From assembly GCA_947167635.1 (NCBI GenBank), contig CAMVIT010000102.1, positions 1-5,422 on the forward strand: a stretch of 5,422 nt of DNA, given 5' to 3'. Position 1 is the first letter of the stretch; the number at the start of each line of letters is the position of its first letter. The DNA comes from F23-D06 sp947167635 (GTDB taxonomy: Bacteria > Bacteroidota > Bacteroidia > Bacteroidales > WCHB1-69). Positions 1 to 5,397 of the stretch are shown piece by piece. Position numbers and translations under genes: made by a program. The notes below the pieces were generated by a model, which saw only the letters and a list, made by a program, of their open reading frames with translations, was not told the origin of the DNA and ran no database searches.

Positions 1-15
1 TCTTGACATTTTTAT

Positions 16-249
16 TCAACCGGCATAAAATTCGAGAATTTTATGTATGTTTGCAAACTCAAAAAACAAGCGATATGAATAAGGTGTTAACATGAAATAA
101 CCAACTACAAGAATCGGGATGCTCAGATGTACCAACCAGCCCTCGCACATCTGATCGAAGAGACGAAAAAGGGAAAGATGTTCGGCGAATGGAACGATTA
201 CGGCCGACTGTTGGACTGCTGTTTTTCCAACTCGCGGTAGCCGTCGCAT
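16..249 (-). CDS. Hypothetical small protein, doubtful (77 aa)
   Basis: This minus-strand frame begins with an ATG 8 bases after the barrel-protein stop, preceded by a purine-rich GAGGTGG that could act as a Shine-Dalgarno. It would form a two-gene transcript with the barrel gene. The product is rich in Phe and Leu, with one possible membrane stretch around residues 42-56 (LVHLSIPILVVGYFM). I recognise no family. Phe/Leu-rich composition is also what the antisense of a Lys/Glu-rich coding strand gives, and the opposite strand (127-240) has such a frame. The two are alternatives, and this may not be a gene at all. Confidence 0.22.
   Translation of the reverse strand: MRRLPRVGKTAVQQSAVIVPFAEHLSLFRLFDQMCEGWLVHLSIPILVVGYFMLTPYSYRLFFEFANIHKILEFYAG
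24..45. repeat. 22-bp perfect palindrome (operator- or hairpin-like)
   Basis: Two perfect 10-base arms (CATAAAATTC and GAATTTTATG) are separated by GA. The palindrome abuts a TATGTTTG box at 46-53 and a second, 10-bp palindrome (GTTTGCAAAC, 49-58). This geometry would suit a repressor operator beside a plus-strand promoter. It could equally be a weak hairpin ending minus-strand transcription, but no T-run follows it. The palindrome is seen directly; its role is inference. Confidence 0.5.
46..53 (+). promoter_or_regulatory. Possible Bacteroidetes -7 box (TATGTTTG)
   Basis: TATGTTTG fits the Bacteroidetes -7 consensus TAnnTTTG. No TTG/TTTG element lies 19-21 bases upstream, because that space is taken by the 24-45 palindrome. 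If used, transcription would start near 60, just before an ATG at 75. The match is short and could be chance. Confidence 0.25.
75..240 (+). pseudogene. Possible remnant of a small plus-strand gene with a frameshift
   Basis: An ATG at 75 opens MNKVLT and stops at once. Skipping one base near 90 joins it to an open frame running to a TAG at 238-240. The joined peptide is about 54 residues, hydrophilic and helix-like (for example HLIEETKKGKMFGEWNDYGR), with GC-rich third positions like the real genes nearby. An ATG at 127 gives an unshifted 37-residue version. A -7-like box lies just upstream at 46-53, and the frame would end 17 bases from the convergent barrel gene. No family was recognised. 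It excludes the minus-strand frame at 16-249. Confidence 0.18.
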
Positions 250-257
250 CGTCCACC

Positions 258-845
258 TCAATGCGCAAAAACCACCCCCAAATAGAACCGAGCACCAGAG
301 GGCGTCTCTCGGGTGGGCAGTGGGATGAGCCAGTCTGTTTTGAACGAGAGGTGAACGGACGGCGTGAGGGCAAATTCGACCCCGATGTTGGGATTAAGAC
401 AGAAAAAAGTCTCGTTGTGCATCACCGCATTGTTTTCAGGTGCCCAATCTTCCGATGATCCGTCGAACAGCAGCAGTGTGGAACCTCTTCCGCCCCCGAT
501 GGTGAGTCCGGCGTAAGGCTGCCAACGACCAAACTTCCAATAGGCATCCACCAAAAGACCGCCCCAACTGGTGCGGATGTAGCTGCCGTTTTTCATTTGG
601 CGCAGGGTGGAGACATACCCTTCGCCGCCAAGACGAATATGGTTGCCAAGATGGAAACGTATTACTCCGCCAAGCCCGAAGGTCATTCCTTTTGCGTCGT
701 AATTCAGGGCGTTGAAATGTCCTTGCAGGTATCCCGTGTGAACCATCATGCCACCGTCGAAAAGCTGCCGTTCCTGAGACTGGGCATTCGCAAGCGATGC
801 GACGGCCATCAGGAAGAAGGCTGACAATAATCGTAAGTAGTTCAT
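258..845 (-). CDS. Secreted outer-membrane beta-barrel protein (OmpW/porin-like size)
   Basis: This encodes a predicted 195-residue protein. It has a clear Sec signal peptide (residues 1-21, hydrophobic LLSAFFLMAVASL, cleavage after ANA before Gln22). Alternating Gly/aromatic strands typical of small barrels follow: FGLGGVIRFHLGNHIRLGGEGYV-type segments around residues 56-78, WGGLLVDAYWKF at 94-105, PYAGLTIGGG at 110-119 and NIGVEFAL at 153-160. The terminal strand RFYLGVVFAH has the aromatic-rich pattern seen at barrel ends. Size suggests an 8-stranded barrel in the outer membrane; no substrate can be read. I chose the ATG at 845 because it gives a compact signal peptide; an in-frame ATG at 866 would add seven residues (MQRNCNY). 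A good Bacteroidetes promoter lies just upstream. The gene is divergent from the DUF362 gene. Confidence 0.85.
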   Translation of the reverse strand: MNYLRLLSAFFLMAVASLANAQSQERQLFDGGMMVHTGYLQGHFNALNYDAKGMTFGLGGVIRFHLGNHIRLGGEGYVSTLRQMKNGSYIRTSWGGLLVDAYWKFGRWQPYAGLTIGGGRGSTLLLFDGSSEDWAPENNAVMHNETFFCLNPNIGVEFALTPSVHLSFKTDWLIPLPTRETPSGARFYLGVVFAH

Positions 846-889
846 ATAGTTGCAATTCCGTTGCATTCAATTATTATTTTTTGGCGAGG

Positions 890-920
890 CAAAAATAGTA
901 ATTCTACCATGCGGTACAAT
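890..920 (-). promoter_or_regulatory. Bacteroidetes promoter for the barrel gene
   Basis: Read on the minus strand, ATTG (917-920) is followed after exactly 19 bases by TATTTTTG (890-897). This fits the Bacteroidetes -33 TTG / -7 TAnnTTTG arrangement. The expected start of transcription is near 883, giving a leader of about 40 bases to the ATG at 845, or about 17 bases if the ATG at 866 is used. Spacing and box are seen; use is inferred. Confidence 0.65.
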
Positions 921-960
921 CCTCATTTATGGTGATTTTGGCGGCTTTTAAATTCATTTG

Positions 961-994
961 TTTGCCTCCTGCTAATGGAAAATGTTTATTTTTG
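961..994 (+). promoter_or_regulatory. Bacteroidetes promoter for the DUF362 gene
   Basis: TATTTTTG at 987-994 matches TAnnTTTG. TTTG at 961-964 lies 22 bases upstream, slightly longer than the usual 19-21 (a second TTTG sits at 957-960). Transcription would start around 1001, giving a leader of about 95 bases before the lipoprotein start. It faces away from the barrel promoter, and the two -7 boxes are 89 bases apart. Confidence 0.55.
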
Positions 995-1097
995 CAGGCG
1001 AAAACAAAAGACACATTAGGAATGTGAATTTGCATCCGCTTATGAAAAAATAGTATTCATGCCAATTATGAAAAACTCAAGAATAGAAATAAAAATG

Positions 1098-2120
1098 ATG
1101 AAGAAATTAGTATTATTCACAATCTCTGTCGCTCTGATACTGGTGGGCTGCAAACAGAAAACAGAAAACGCGCAGGCTCAAGAACCCCAGGAGGGCGCGG
1201 CGGTTTATCTGACCAAGGATATCAGCCCGGAAGGGTTGCTCAACATCTACAAGGCATTAGGCGTGACAGCAAAGGGTAGGGTAGCTGTCAAGATGAGCAC
1301 AGGGGAGGGCAGTAATCCCAACTATCTTAAGCCCGAACTCATCAAGTTGCTGGTGGAGGCTGTCGATGGTACCATCGTGGAGTGCAATACGGCCTACAGC
1401 AGCGGTCCCGGCAATGAGCAAGATGACCGCAACACCTCTGCCAATCACTGGAAGGTCATCGCGCGTCATGGTTTCACGCCCATGTTCAAAGTGGACATTA
1501 TGGATGAGGAGGGCGAGATGCGGATTCCCGTGCAGGACACCTCGCACATCCGGTACGACATCGTGGGCAACCACATGGCCAACTATGACTTCATGATCGC
1601 GCTCAACCATTTCAAAGGTCATCCGATGGGCGGCTACGGCGGTGCGCTGAAGAATTTGAGCATCGGCTGTGCAAGTGCCAACGGCAAAGCCTATATCCAC
1701 TCCGCCGGCAAAATGGAGAAACTTGACATGGAGAAACTCTGGACTCCTGAATACATCGGTGATCAGGACGGTTTTCTCGAAAGCATGGCCGCTGCTGCGC
1801 AAGCGGTGACGAACTACTTCCAGCAGAAAGAAGGTATCATCTACATCAGCGTGATGAATAACATGAGCATCGACTGCGACTGCGTGGATCATCCAGAGCC
1901 CGTGAAACTGGAGGACTACGGCATCCTCGCCAGCACCGACCCCGTGGCCCTTGACCAGGCCTGTATCGACATCATCAATAACCAGCAGGTGACACCCACC
2001 AATGACCCCACCGACTTGCTTGGCCGCATTGACAAGCAGCACGGCATCCACACTATCGAGTGGGCGGAAATGATAGGCCTTGGGAGTCGCAAGTACCACA
2101 TTGTAAGCCTTGACAAGTGA
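1098..2120 (+). CDS. DUF362 family lipoprotein without the ferredoxin insert
   Basis: The predicted protein is 340 residues. Residues 1-18 are a lipoprotein signal (MKKLVLFTISVALILVGC) with lipobox LVGC and lipidated Cys18, so it should be membrane-anchored outside the cytoplasm. DUF362 hallmarks follow: HFKGHPMGGYGGALKNLSIG at 171-190 and on into CASANGKAYIHS (191-202), then SIDCDC at 257-262, YGILASTDPVALDQA at 274-288, and a C-terminal HTIEWAEMIGLGS segment. In many DUF362 proteins two 4Fe-4S ferredoxin motifs sit between the HS segment and the later FLE-xM-A helix. Here only a ~23-residue linker (about 203-225) with no cysteine is present. Cys191, Cys260 and Cys262 remain as possible metal or redox ligands. 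The family's biochemical role is unknown. The start was chosen at the second ATG of an ATGATG pair; ATGs at 1059 and 1095 are alternatives. A terminator-like hairpin lies downstream, so it is probably monocistronic. Confidence 0.88.
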   Translation: MKKLVLFTISVALILVGCKQKTENAQAQEPQEGAAVYLTKDISPEGLLNIYKALGVTAKGRVAVKMSTGEGSNPNYLKPELIKLLVEAVDGTIVECNTAYSSGPGNEQDDRNTSANHWKVIARHGFTPMFKVDIMDEEGEMRIPVQDTSHIRYDIVGNHMANYDFMIALNHFKGHPMGGYGGALKNLSIGCASANGKAYIHSAGKMEKLDMEKLWTPEYIGDQDGFLESMAAAAQAVTNYFQQKEGIIYISVMNNMSIDCDCVDHPEPVKLEDYGILASTDPVALDQACIDIINNQQVTPTNDPTDLLGRIDKQHGIHTIEWAEMIGLGSRKYHIVSLDK

Positions 2121-2174
2121 TTACTTTGTGGACAGATCGCTCTTTGTGCGCTGGTTATAATATCAAGTAAACAT

Positions 2175-2209
2175 AAAAAAACAGAGCCACTACACACGGC
2201 CGTTTTTTT
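2175..2209. terminator. Terminator-like hairpin after the DUF362 gene
   Basis: AAAAAAAC (2175-2182) pairs with GTTTTTTT (2202-2209), and an inner GCC/GGC (2186-2188/2198-2200) lies across a small internal loop. The A-run and T-run make it readable as a bidirectional Rho-independent terminator, 55 bases after the DUF362 stop. The GC core is only three pairs, so strength is uncertain. Confidence 0.5.
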
Positions 2210-2404
2210 CCTCATTTATCGTAATAATGAGGTCGAGGAAGCCGACATTTGTCAGGTGGAGCCAGATTTCATTTGACGCGTTAGTGCGCATTAAAAAAGG
2301 TGCTATTATGTCAATTAACTTTTTTTAACTTTTTTATTCTTCTGATTATCAGTATATTGACTGTCTTAATAAATCATAAAAGCATTTTGGTACGATTTAA
2401 GTAG
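2210..2404. other. AT-rich intergenic stretch, no gene seen
   Basis: Together with the hairpin before it and the leader after it, this fills the 337-base gap between the DUF362 and glycosyltransferase genes. It contains a near-palindrome TTAGTGCGCATTAA (2281-2294) and two exact tandem copies of a 10-base unit TTAACTTTTT (2315-2334). A long AT-rich run leads into the promoter region. No convincing reading frame or RNA gene was seen on either strand. Confidence 0.5.
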
Positions 2405-2412
2405 TATTTTTG
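2405..2412 (+). promoter_or_regulatory. Likely -7 box of the glycosyltransferase-esterase transcript
   Basis: TATTTTTG is identical to the boxes before the two upstream genes. The nearest TTTG (2386-2389) is only 15 bases upstream, so the -33 element is poor. Expected transcription start is near 2419, about 40 bases before the ATG at 2458. The in-frame TTG at 2410-2412 lies inside this box and so is unlikely to be a translation start. Confidence 0.5.
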
Positions 2413-2457
2413 CCGCCGTTTTTCACGCAAAGTGATGGCATAAAAAATACTCGGAAT

Positions 2458-3597
2458 ATGAAGATTCTTTTTGTTATTGAGACCATTGACAATCATAATG
2501 GGACGAGCGTTTCCGCCAAACGGTTCGCAGCGGAACTGAGAAGCCGCGGACATGAGGTTAGGTTTCTCACCACAGGAACACCGGATGCCTGTCGTTTCAC
2601 GGTACCTGAATACCATTTCCCGCTGGTGGATTGTCTGGTGAAGCGTCATGGCTTCAAGTATGCCCAACCGAATGAGGATGTCATACGCGAAGCTCTGGAA
2701 TGGTGCGATGTGGCACATTGTTTTATGCCCTTCGGATTGGAAAAGGCTACAAAACGTATGGCCGACCAGATGGGGAAGCCTTGTACGGCTGCATTTCATG
2801 TACAACCTGAGAATGTGACAGCCACTTTTCACATGCAAAAATTCAAATGGCTGAATACAATTGTTTATAATGGTTACAACCGTTTTTTCTTCCGATTTTT
2901 CCGTCATATACACTGTCCGAGCCGCTTCATAGCCGACTATTTGGTCCACCTTGGGTACACTGGTGAAATGCACGTCATCAGCAATGGCTGTCCCCCGCAA
3001 TTCCATTGGCACAAATGCGCTAAACCGTCTTGGTGTGCCGACAAGTTTGTTGTCCTGATGGTGGGCCGCTTGTCACCGGAAAAGCACCAGGAAACCATTC
3101 TGGAGGCGGTCCGGCATTCGGCATACGAATCTCGTATCCAAGTGATACTGGTGGGGACAGGCTTGAGTGAACAGAAATTGCGCAAGAAAGGGAGGGGGTT
3201 GTCCAATCCGCCTTGCATAGGCTATATGTCTGACGAGGATTTGATGGACGCATTGGGGTACGCGGACCTGTATGTCCACGCGGGTGAAGTGGAGTTGGAG
3301 TCTCTCTCCTGTCTGGAGGCGATGAGCAGCGGGCTGGTGCCACTTATTTCGTGCAGCACACAGAGTGCTACATCCCAATTTGCATTGGACTGCCGCAGTC
3401 TGTTTGCGCCTCGCAAGCCGCGTCTGCTGGCAAAAAAAATCGATTTCTGGATTGAACATCCGGAAATAAGGAAGGAGATGGAGAAAAAATATGCTGAATT
3501 TGCCAAACAATACAACATAGCCGAGTCTGTATCGCACTTTGAGGATATGCTGTTGGAAGAAATTTCAGAAAATGAGACGAAAAATAAGAATGATTAG
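2458..3597 (+). CDS. Glycosyltransferase family 4 (GT-B fold)
   Basis: This 379-residue cytoplasmic or membrane-associated enzyme is predicted to transfer a sugar from a nucleotide-sugar donor with retention of configuration. The N-terminal acceptor domain opens with MKILFVIETIDNHNGTSVSA and RSRGHEVRFLTTG (29-41), then FHVQPENVT (113-121) and CPSRFIADYL (153-162). The linker HVISNGC is at 172-178. The C-terminal donor domain has VGRLSPEKH (202-210), VILVGTG (229-235) and the GT4 E-x7-E motif, Glu279 and Glu287 in VELESLSCLEAMSSG. The FHVQPEN/CPSRFI pattern resembles GT4 enzymes of the diacylglycerol-glucosyltransferase type in other gut bacteria, but acceptor and sugar cannot be read from sequence. 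The start is the ATG at 2458; an upstream TTG would put 16 unlikely residues inside the promoter. The 3' end overlaps the esterase gene. It has thirteen cysteines, rather many for its size. Confidence 0.9.
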   Translation: MKILFVIETIDNHNGTSVSAKRFAAELRSRGHEVRFLTTGTPDACRFTVPEYHFPLVDCLVKRHGFKYAQPNEDVIREALEWCDVAHCFMPFGLEKATKRMADQMGKPCTAAFHVQPENVTATFHMQKFKWLNTIVYNGYNRFFFRFFRHIHCPSRFIADYLVHLGYTGEMHVISNGCPPQFHWHKCAKPSWCADKFVVLMVGRLSPEKHQETILEAVRHSAYESRIQVILVGTGLSEQKLRKKGRGLSNPPCIGYMSDEDLMDALGYADLYVHAGEVELESLSCLEAMSSGLVPLISCSTQSATSQFALDCRSLFAPRKPRLLAKKIDFWIEHPEIRKEMEKKYAEFAKQYNIAESVSHFEDMLLEEISENETKNKND

Positions 3598-4795
3598 TCA
3601 AAGACTGATTATGCTGCTTCTGCTGTTCCCCGTTCTCGTGGGAGCGCAATCGCCTGCGTCGGAATCTCCCCTATATAATGAGGACGGTTCCGTGACATTT
3701 GTTGTAAACATGCCTGAGAGCCGCAAAGTGCGGGTGTATTGCGACTGTGCTTTGCGGAACAGAAAGTACAATATTAACAGGGATAAGCTGCAGTCGGCCC
3801 GTATGATCCATGACAAAAGCGGTCTGTTCACTTATACCACGTTGCCGCTTGCCCCCGAAGTTTACACCTACCGGTTCAAATCGCGCGGGCGGAAGCTGGT
3901 GGATCCCCATAACGCGGACTCCATCCGGGTCTCGAACGGGAAACGAAGCGTGTTCGTCATTTCCGGTTCCCCATTGTTGAATTTATGTCTGACAGACTCG
4001 TTGTCCGGGAAAACCGAGCGGTGCGAGTTTTGGGATTCCGCCTGCGGAAAGACACGCCGCATCCTTTTGTATTTGCCGCCAGATTACGACCGTGCTGGGC
4101 GGACCTATCCGGTCCTCTATCTGCTACACGGTATCGACGGGAATGAAATGGCTTGGTGCGACCGGGGACGGGCTGTGCAGCAGGTTGACAATCTGATACG
4201 CCTGGGCAAGGCCGACCCGATGATTGTGGTGATGCCTGATGCCAACCCCAAAAGGCTTGTCGGCCAAAACGAGGATGTGGGATTGATGCGGAATCTTCTC
4301 CTTTTTTATTCCTGGTCCCATCAGGACTTTGAGCAAATATTTCCAAAAATGGACAGCTTTTTATCCATCCGTTACTGTATTTCCTCCGACATGCACATGC
4401 GTGCCGTAGCCGGATTGTCGGCTGGCGGCACCCAGTCAGCCACCCTTGCCAATCTCTACAAGGACAACTTTAAATATGTGGGATTGTTTTCGCCTATTCT
4501 GCATCGCAAGCAACTGCCTGTCAATAGCAATGCCTTCTATTGGGTAGGCACTGGCAAAAGTGATGTCTTTCATTCACAAAGCAAGCGTTTTGTCCGTAAA
4601 GTGCAACAACAAGAAATTCCGTGCTTGTATTTTGAGACCGCAGGAGGCCATACTTGGCGCAATTGGAGGCTCTATTTGTCCGAATTTCTGCAATTCGTCT
4701 TTAAAGATGCTGAAGGTGTGTCGGATGATGGTCTTTCAGCAAAAGAAACACGGTTGTCTCCTGGGTCTGTGGATTCTCCACATAATACTCAATAA
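3572..4795 (+). CDS. Secreted esterase, CE1/esterase-D type with N-terminal E-set (CBM48-like) domain
   Basis: The predicted protein is 407 residues. The signal peptide has a basic n-region (MRRKIRMISQR), a LIMLLLLFPVLVG core and likely cleavage after GA before Gln26. Residues ~38-131 form an E-set/CBM48-like beta domain (VTFVVNMPESRKVRV, FTYTTLPLAPEVYTYRF, DPHN). An alpha/beta-hydrolase follows: RILLYLPPDYD (163-173), YPVLYLLHGIDG oxyanion region (179-190), MIVVMPDANP (217-226), nucleophile Ser283 in GLSAGG, probable acid Asp331 in GTGKSDVF, and His360 in GGHTWRNWR. Relatives are feruloyl/acetyl-xylan-type esterases that deacylate plant glycans; the exact ester here is unknown. GLSAGG replaces the commoner GLSMGG. 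An ATG at 3590 (overlapping the previous stop as ATGATTAG) is an equally good start. The last ~14 residues (from about 394) lie antisense to an integrase relic, so the C-terminus was probably altered by rearrangement. Confidence 0.88.
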   Translation: MRRKIRMISQRLIMLLLLFPVLVGAQSPASESPLYNEDGSVTFVVNMPESRKVRVYCDCALRNRKYNINRDKLQSARMIHDKSGLFTYTTLPLAPEVYTYRFKSRGRKLVDPHNADSIRVSNGKRSVFVISGSPLLNLCLTDSLSGKTERCEFWDSACGKTRRILLYLPPDYDRAGRTYPVLYLLHGIDGNEMAWCDRGRAVQQVDNLIRLGKADPMIVVMPDANPKRLVGQNEDVGLMRNLLLFYSWSHQDFEQIFPKMDSFLSIRYCISSDMHMRAVAGLSAGGTQSATLANLYKDNFKYVGLFSPILHRKQLPVNSNAFYWVGTGKSDVFHSQSKRFVRKVQQQEIPCLYFETAGGHTWRNWRLYLSEFLQFVFKDAEGVSDDGLSAKETRLSPGSVDSPHNTQ

Positions 4796-4889
4796 GCCAT
4801 CCTGACTTGTTGGTTTTCAATGTTGCCGGCAGATAGTTTGCCGCTGCATACGCCGAAGATACGGCTAACCTGTTCGATGTTTCAGACAT
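4755..4889 (-). pseudogene. Truncated tyrosine recombinase/integrase, first ~45 codons
   Basis: On the minus strand an ATG at 4889 opens a frame whose first ~45 residues include AAANYLPATLKTNKSGW and IEYYVENPQTQE. From memory this matches the N-terminus of Bacteroidales site-specific integrases (LPA-LK-NKSGW-IEYYVENP followed by an RKR-type segment). After about residue 45 the resemblance ends. The frame continues only as antisense of the esterase (VFLLLKDHHPTHLQHL) and stops at 4701. The core-binding and catalytic domains (R...HxxR...Y) are absent, so it cannot recombine DNA. The breakpoint is near 4750-4762. Family recognition rests on memory; a protein search would settle it. Confidence 0.6.
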
Positions 4890-4911
4890 TTTTTTGGGGA
4901 ATTATATACCT

Positions 4912-4946
4912 GATGGCACAAATCAGGGATTTTGCATCTTTTTTTT
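4912..4946 (+). terminator. Rho-independent terminator-like hairpin with T8 tail
   Basis: GATGGCACAAATC (4912-4924) pairs with GATTTTGCATC (4928-4938) as an 11-bp stem with two single-base bulges and a 3-base loop. Eight T residues (4939-4946) follow. It lies 116 bases after the esterase stop and would end the glycosyltransferase-esterase transcript. It also lies directly upstream of the integrase relic on the other strand, so it may belong to that gene's 5' region and serve the operon only by chance. Confidence 0.55.
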
Positions 4947-4959
4947 GATTTGGGCGTGC

Positions 4960-5017
4960 CGGCGCGGCGACGGTAATTATGTCACATTTGCACACACCAT
5001 CAAATGCCGCCGCGCCG
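4960..5017. repeat. GC-rich 10-bp inverted repeat
   Basis: CGGCGCGGCG (4960-4969) and CGCCGCGCCG (5008-5017) are perfect inverted copies around a 38-base AT-richer centre. CGACGG (4968-4973) and CCGTCG (5015-5020) give an alternative pairing. It is part of the non-coding flank upstream of the integrase relic. Function is unknown. Confidence 0.6.
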
Positions 5018-5023
5018 TCGGGC

Positions 5024-5138
5024 TTTCCGCTGCAATGATTTTGGCTTAGACACCACCATTCCGCGAGACGCGAAGCGTCAAGCGGAACCTCCGTCTCGCC
5101 AGGGAACGCATTCCCGCCAAAATCATTTCCGCTTCAAT
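5024..5138. repeat. Direct repeat pair TTTCCGCTKCAAT flanking the structured unit
   Basis: TTTCCGCTGCAAT (5024-5036) and TTTCCGCTTCAAT (5126-5138) match at 12 of 13 bases and lie 102 bases apart. They overlap the two ends of the structured 5034-5127 unit. They may be its boundaries or duplicated target sequence. Confidence 0.45.
5034..5127. repeat. Multi-branched palindromic unit (REP/MITE-like or structured RNA)
   Basis: A perfect 12-bp closing stem (AATGATTTTGGC at 5034-5045 with GCCAAAATCATT at 5116-5127) encloses two hairpins. The first (5059-5087) is TTCCGC/GCGGAA, then a 2x2 internal loop, then GACGC-GAA-GCGTC. The second (5102-5115) is GGGAA-CGCA-TTCCC. An alternative 8-bp pairing GCGAGACG/CGTCTCGC (5063-5070/5092-5099) competes with the first hairpin. 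All arms are perfect, which is unlikely in random non-coding DNA. It could be a repeated extragenic element, part of a mobile-element end, or an RNA leader. No coding frame explains it. Confidence 0.5.
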
Positions 5139-5236
5139 CCCTCACGCAGGCTCGTCGAACCCCACATCCGTTTCGCGGCGAGCAACGCACAACCTCGTCT
5201 CAACCTTCTCCCGCGCCGCGATTATCCCGCGTACAC

Positions 5237-5368
5237 ACCCCTCCCAGGGGTTGCAGCGCTCGTTCCTCACGCTTTAACCCCTGGCTACCAAGCTCTTGCC
5301 CCTAGCGGGGGTGCTCAAGGAAAACTATTATTAACTCTTAACTATTACCTCTATGTCCCGGAGGGACA
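5237..5368. repeat. Run of small GC-rich hairpins
   Basis: Several hairpins follow one another. ACCCC/GGGGT lies at 5237-5251. It competes with the longer CCAGGGGTT/AACCCCTGG (5244-5252/5276-5284), which has an inner AGCG/CGCT. CTTGCCCC-TAGC-GGGG with CAAG lies at 5295-5319. TGTCCC-GGA-GGGACA lies at 5354-5368. An AT-rich spacer (5321-5350) holds two copies of AACTATTA (5323-5330, 5340-5347). Such strings recall repeated extragenic palindromes in Bacteroidetes genomes. Copy number cannot be judged from one window. Confidence 0.45.
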
Positions 5369-5389
5369 CCCTCTCAATAACCCCACCTT

Positions 5390-5397
5390 TAGTTTTG
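5390..5397 (+). promoter_or_regulatory. Possible -7 box for a gene beyond the right edge
   Basis: TAGTTTTG fits TAnnTTTG, and an ATG follows at 5418 just before the window ends. No TTG/TTTG lies at the right distance upstream. This is a weak call. Confidence 0.25.

Noticed and set aside
436..870. 144-codon frame overlapping the barrel gene on the same strand
   Set aside because: It is an Arg/His/Pro-rich out-of-frame shadow; the barrel frame has a signal peptide and beta-strand pattern.
1257..2099. 280-codon open frame antisense to the DUF362 gene
   Set aside because: It mirrors the DUF362 coding frame, gives a His/Val/Asp-rich product with no recognisable domain, and the plus strand has clear family motifs.
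2410..2457. TTG start adding 16 residues to the glycosyltransferase
   Set aside because: The TTG lies inside the likely -7 box, and MKILFVIET at 2458 is the normal start of a GT4 N-terminal domain.
5034..5127. Invertible promoter (inverton) bounded by the 12-bp inverted repeat
   Set aside because: The 70-base interior is GC-rich and holds no TAnnTTTG box in either orientation, and the hairpins explain it better.
4947..5320. Protein-coding gene on the minus strand in the GC-rich block
   Set aside because: Minus-strand frames give open stretches but are interrupted, lack a good start, and the sequence is dominated by perfect hairpins. Such frames could be annotated as hypothetical proteins, but I see no support.
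5034..5368. CRISPR array
   Set aside because: The repeats are inverted, unequal and irregularly spaced, with no constant direct repeat unit and no cas genes.
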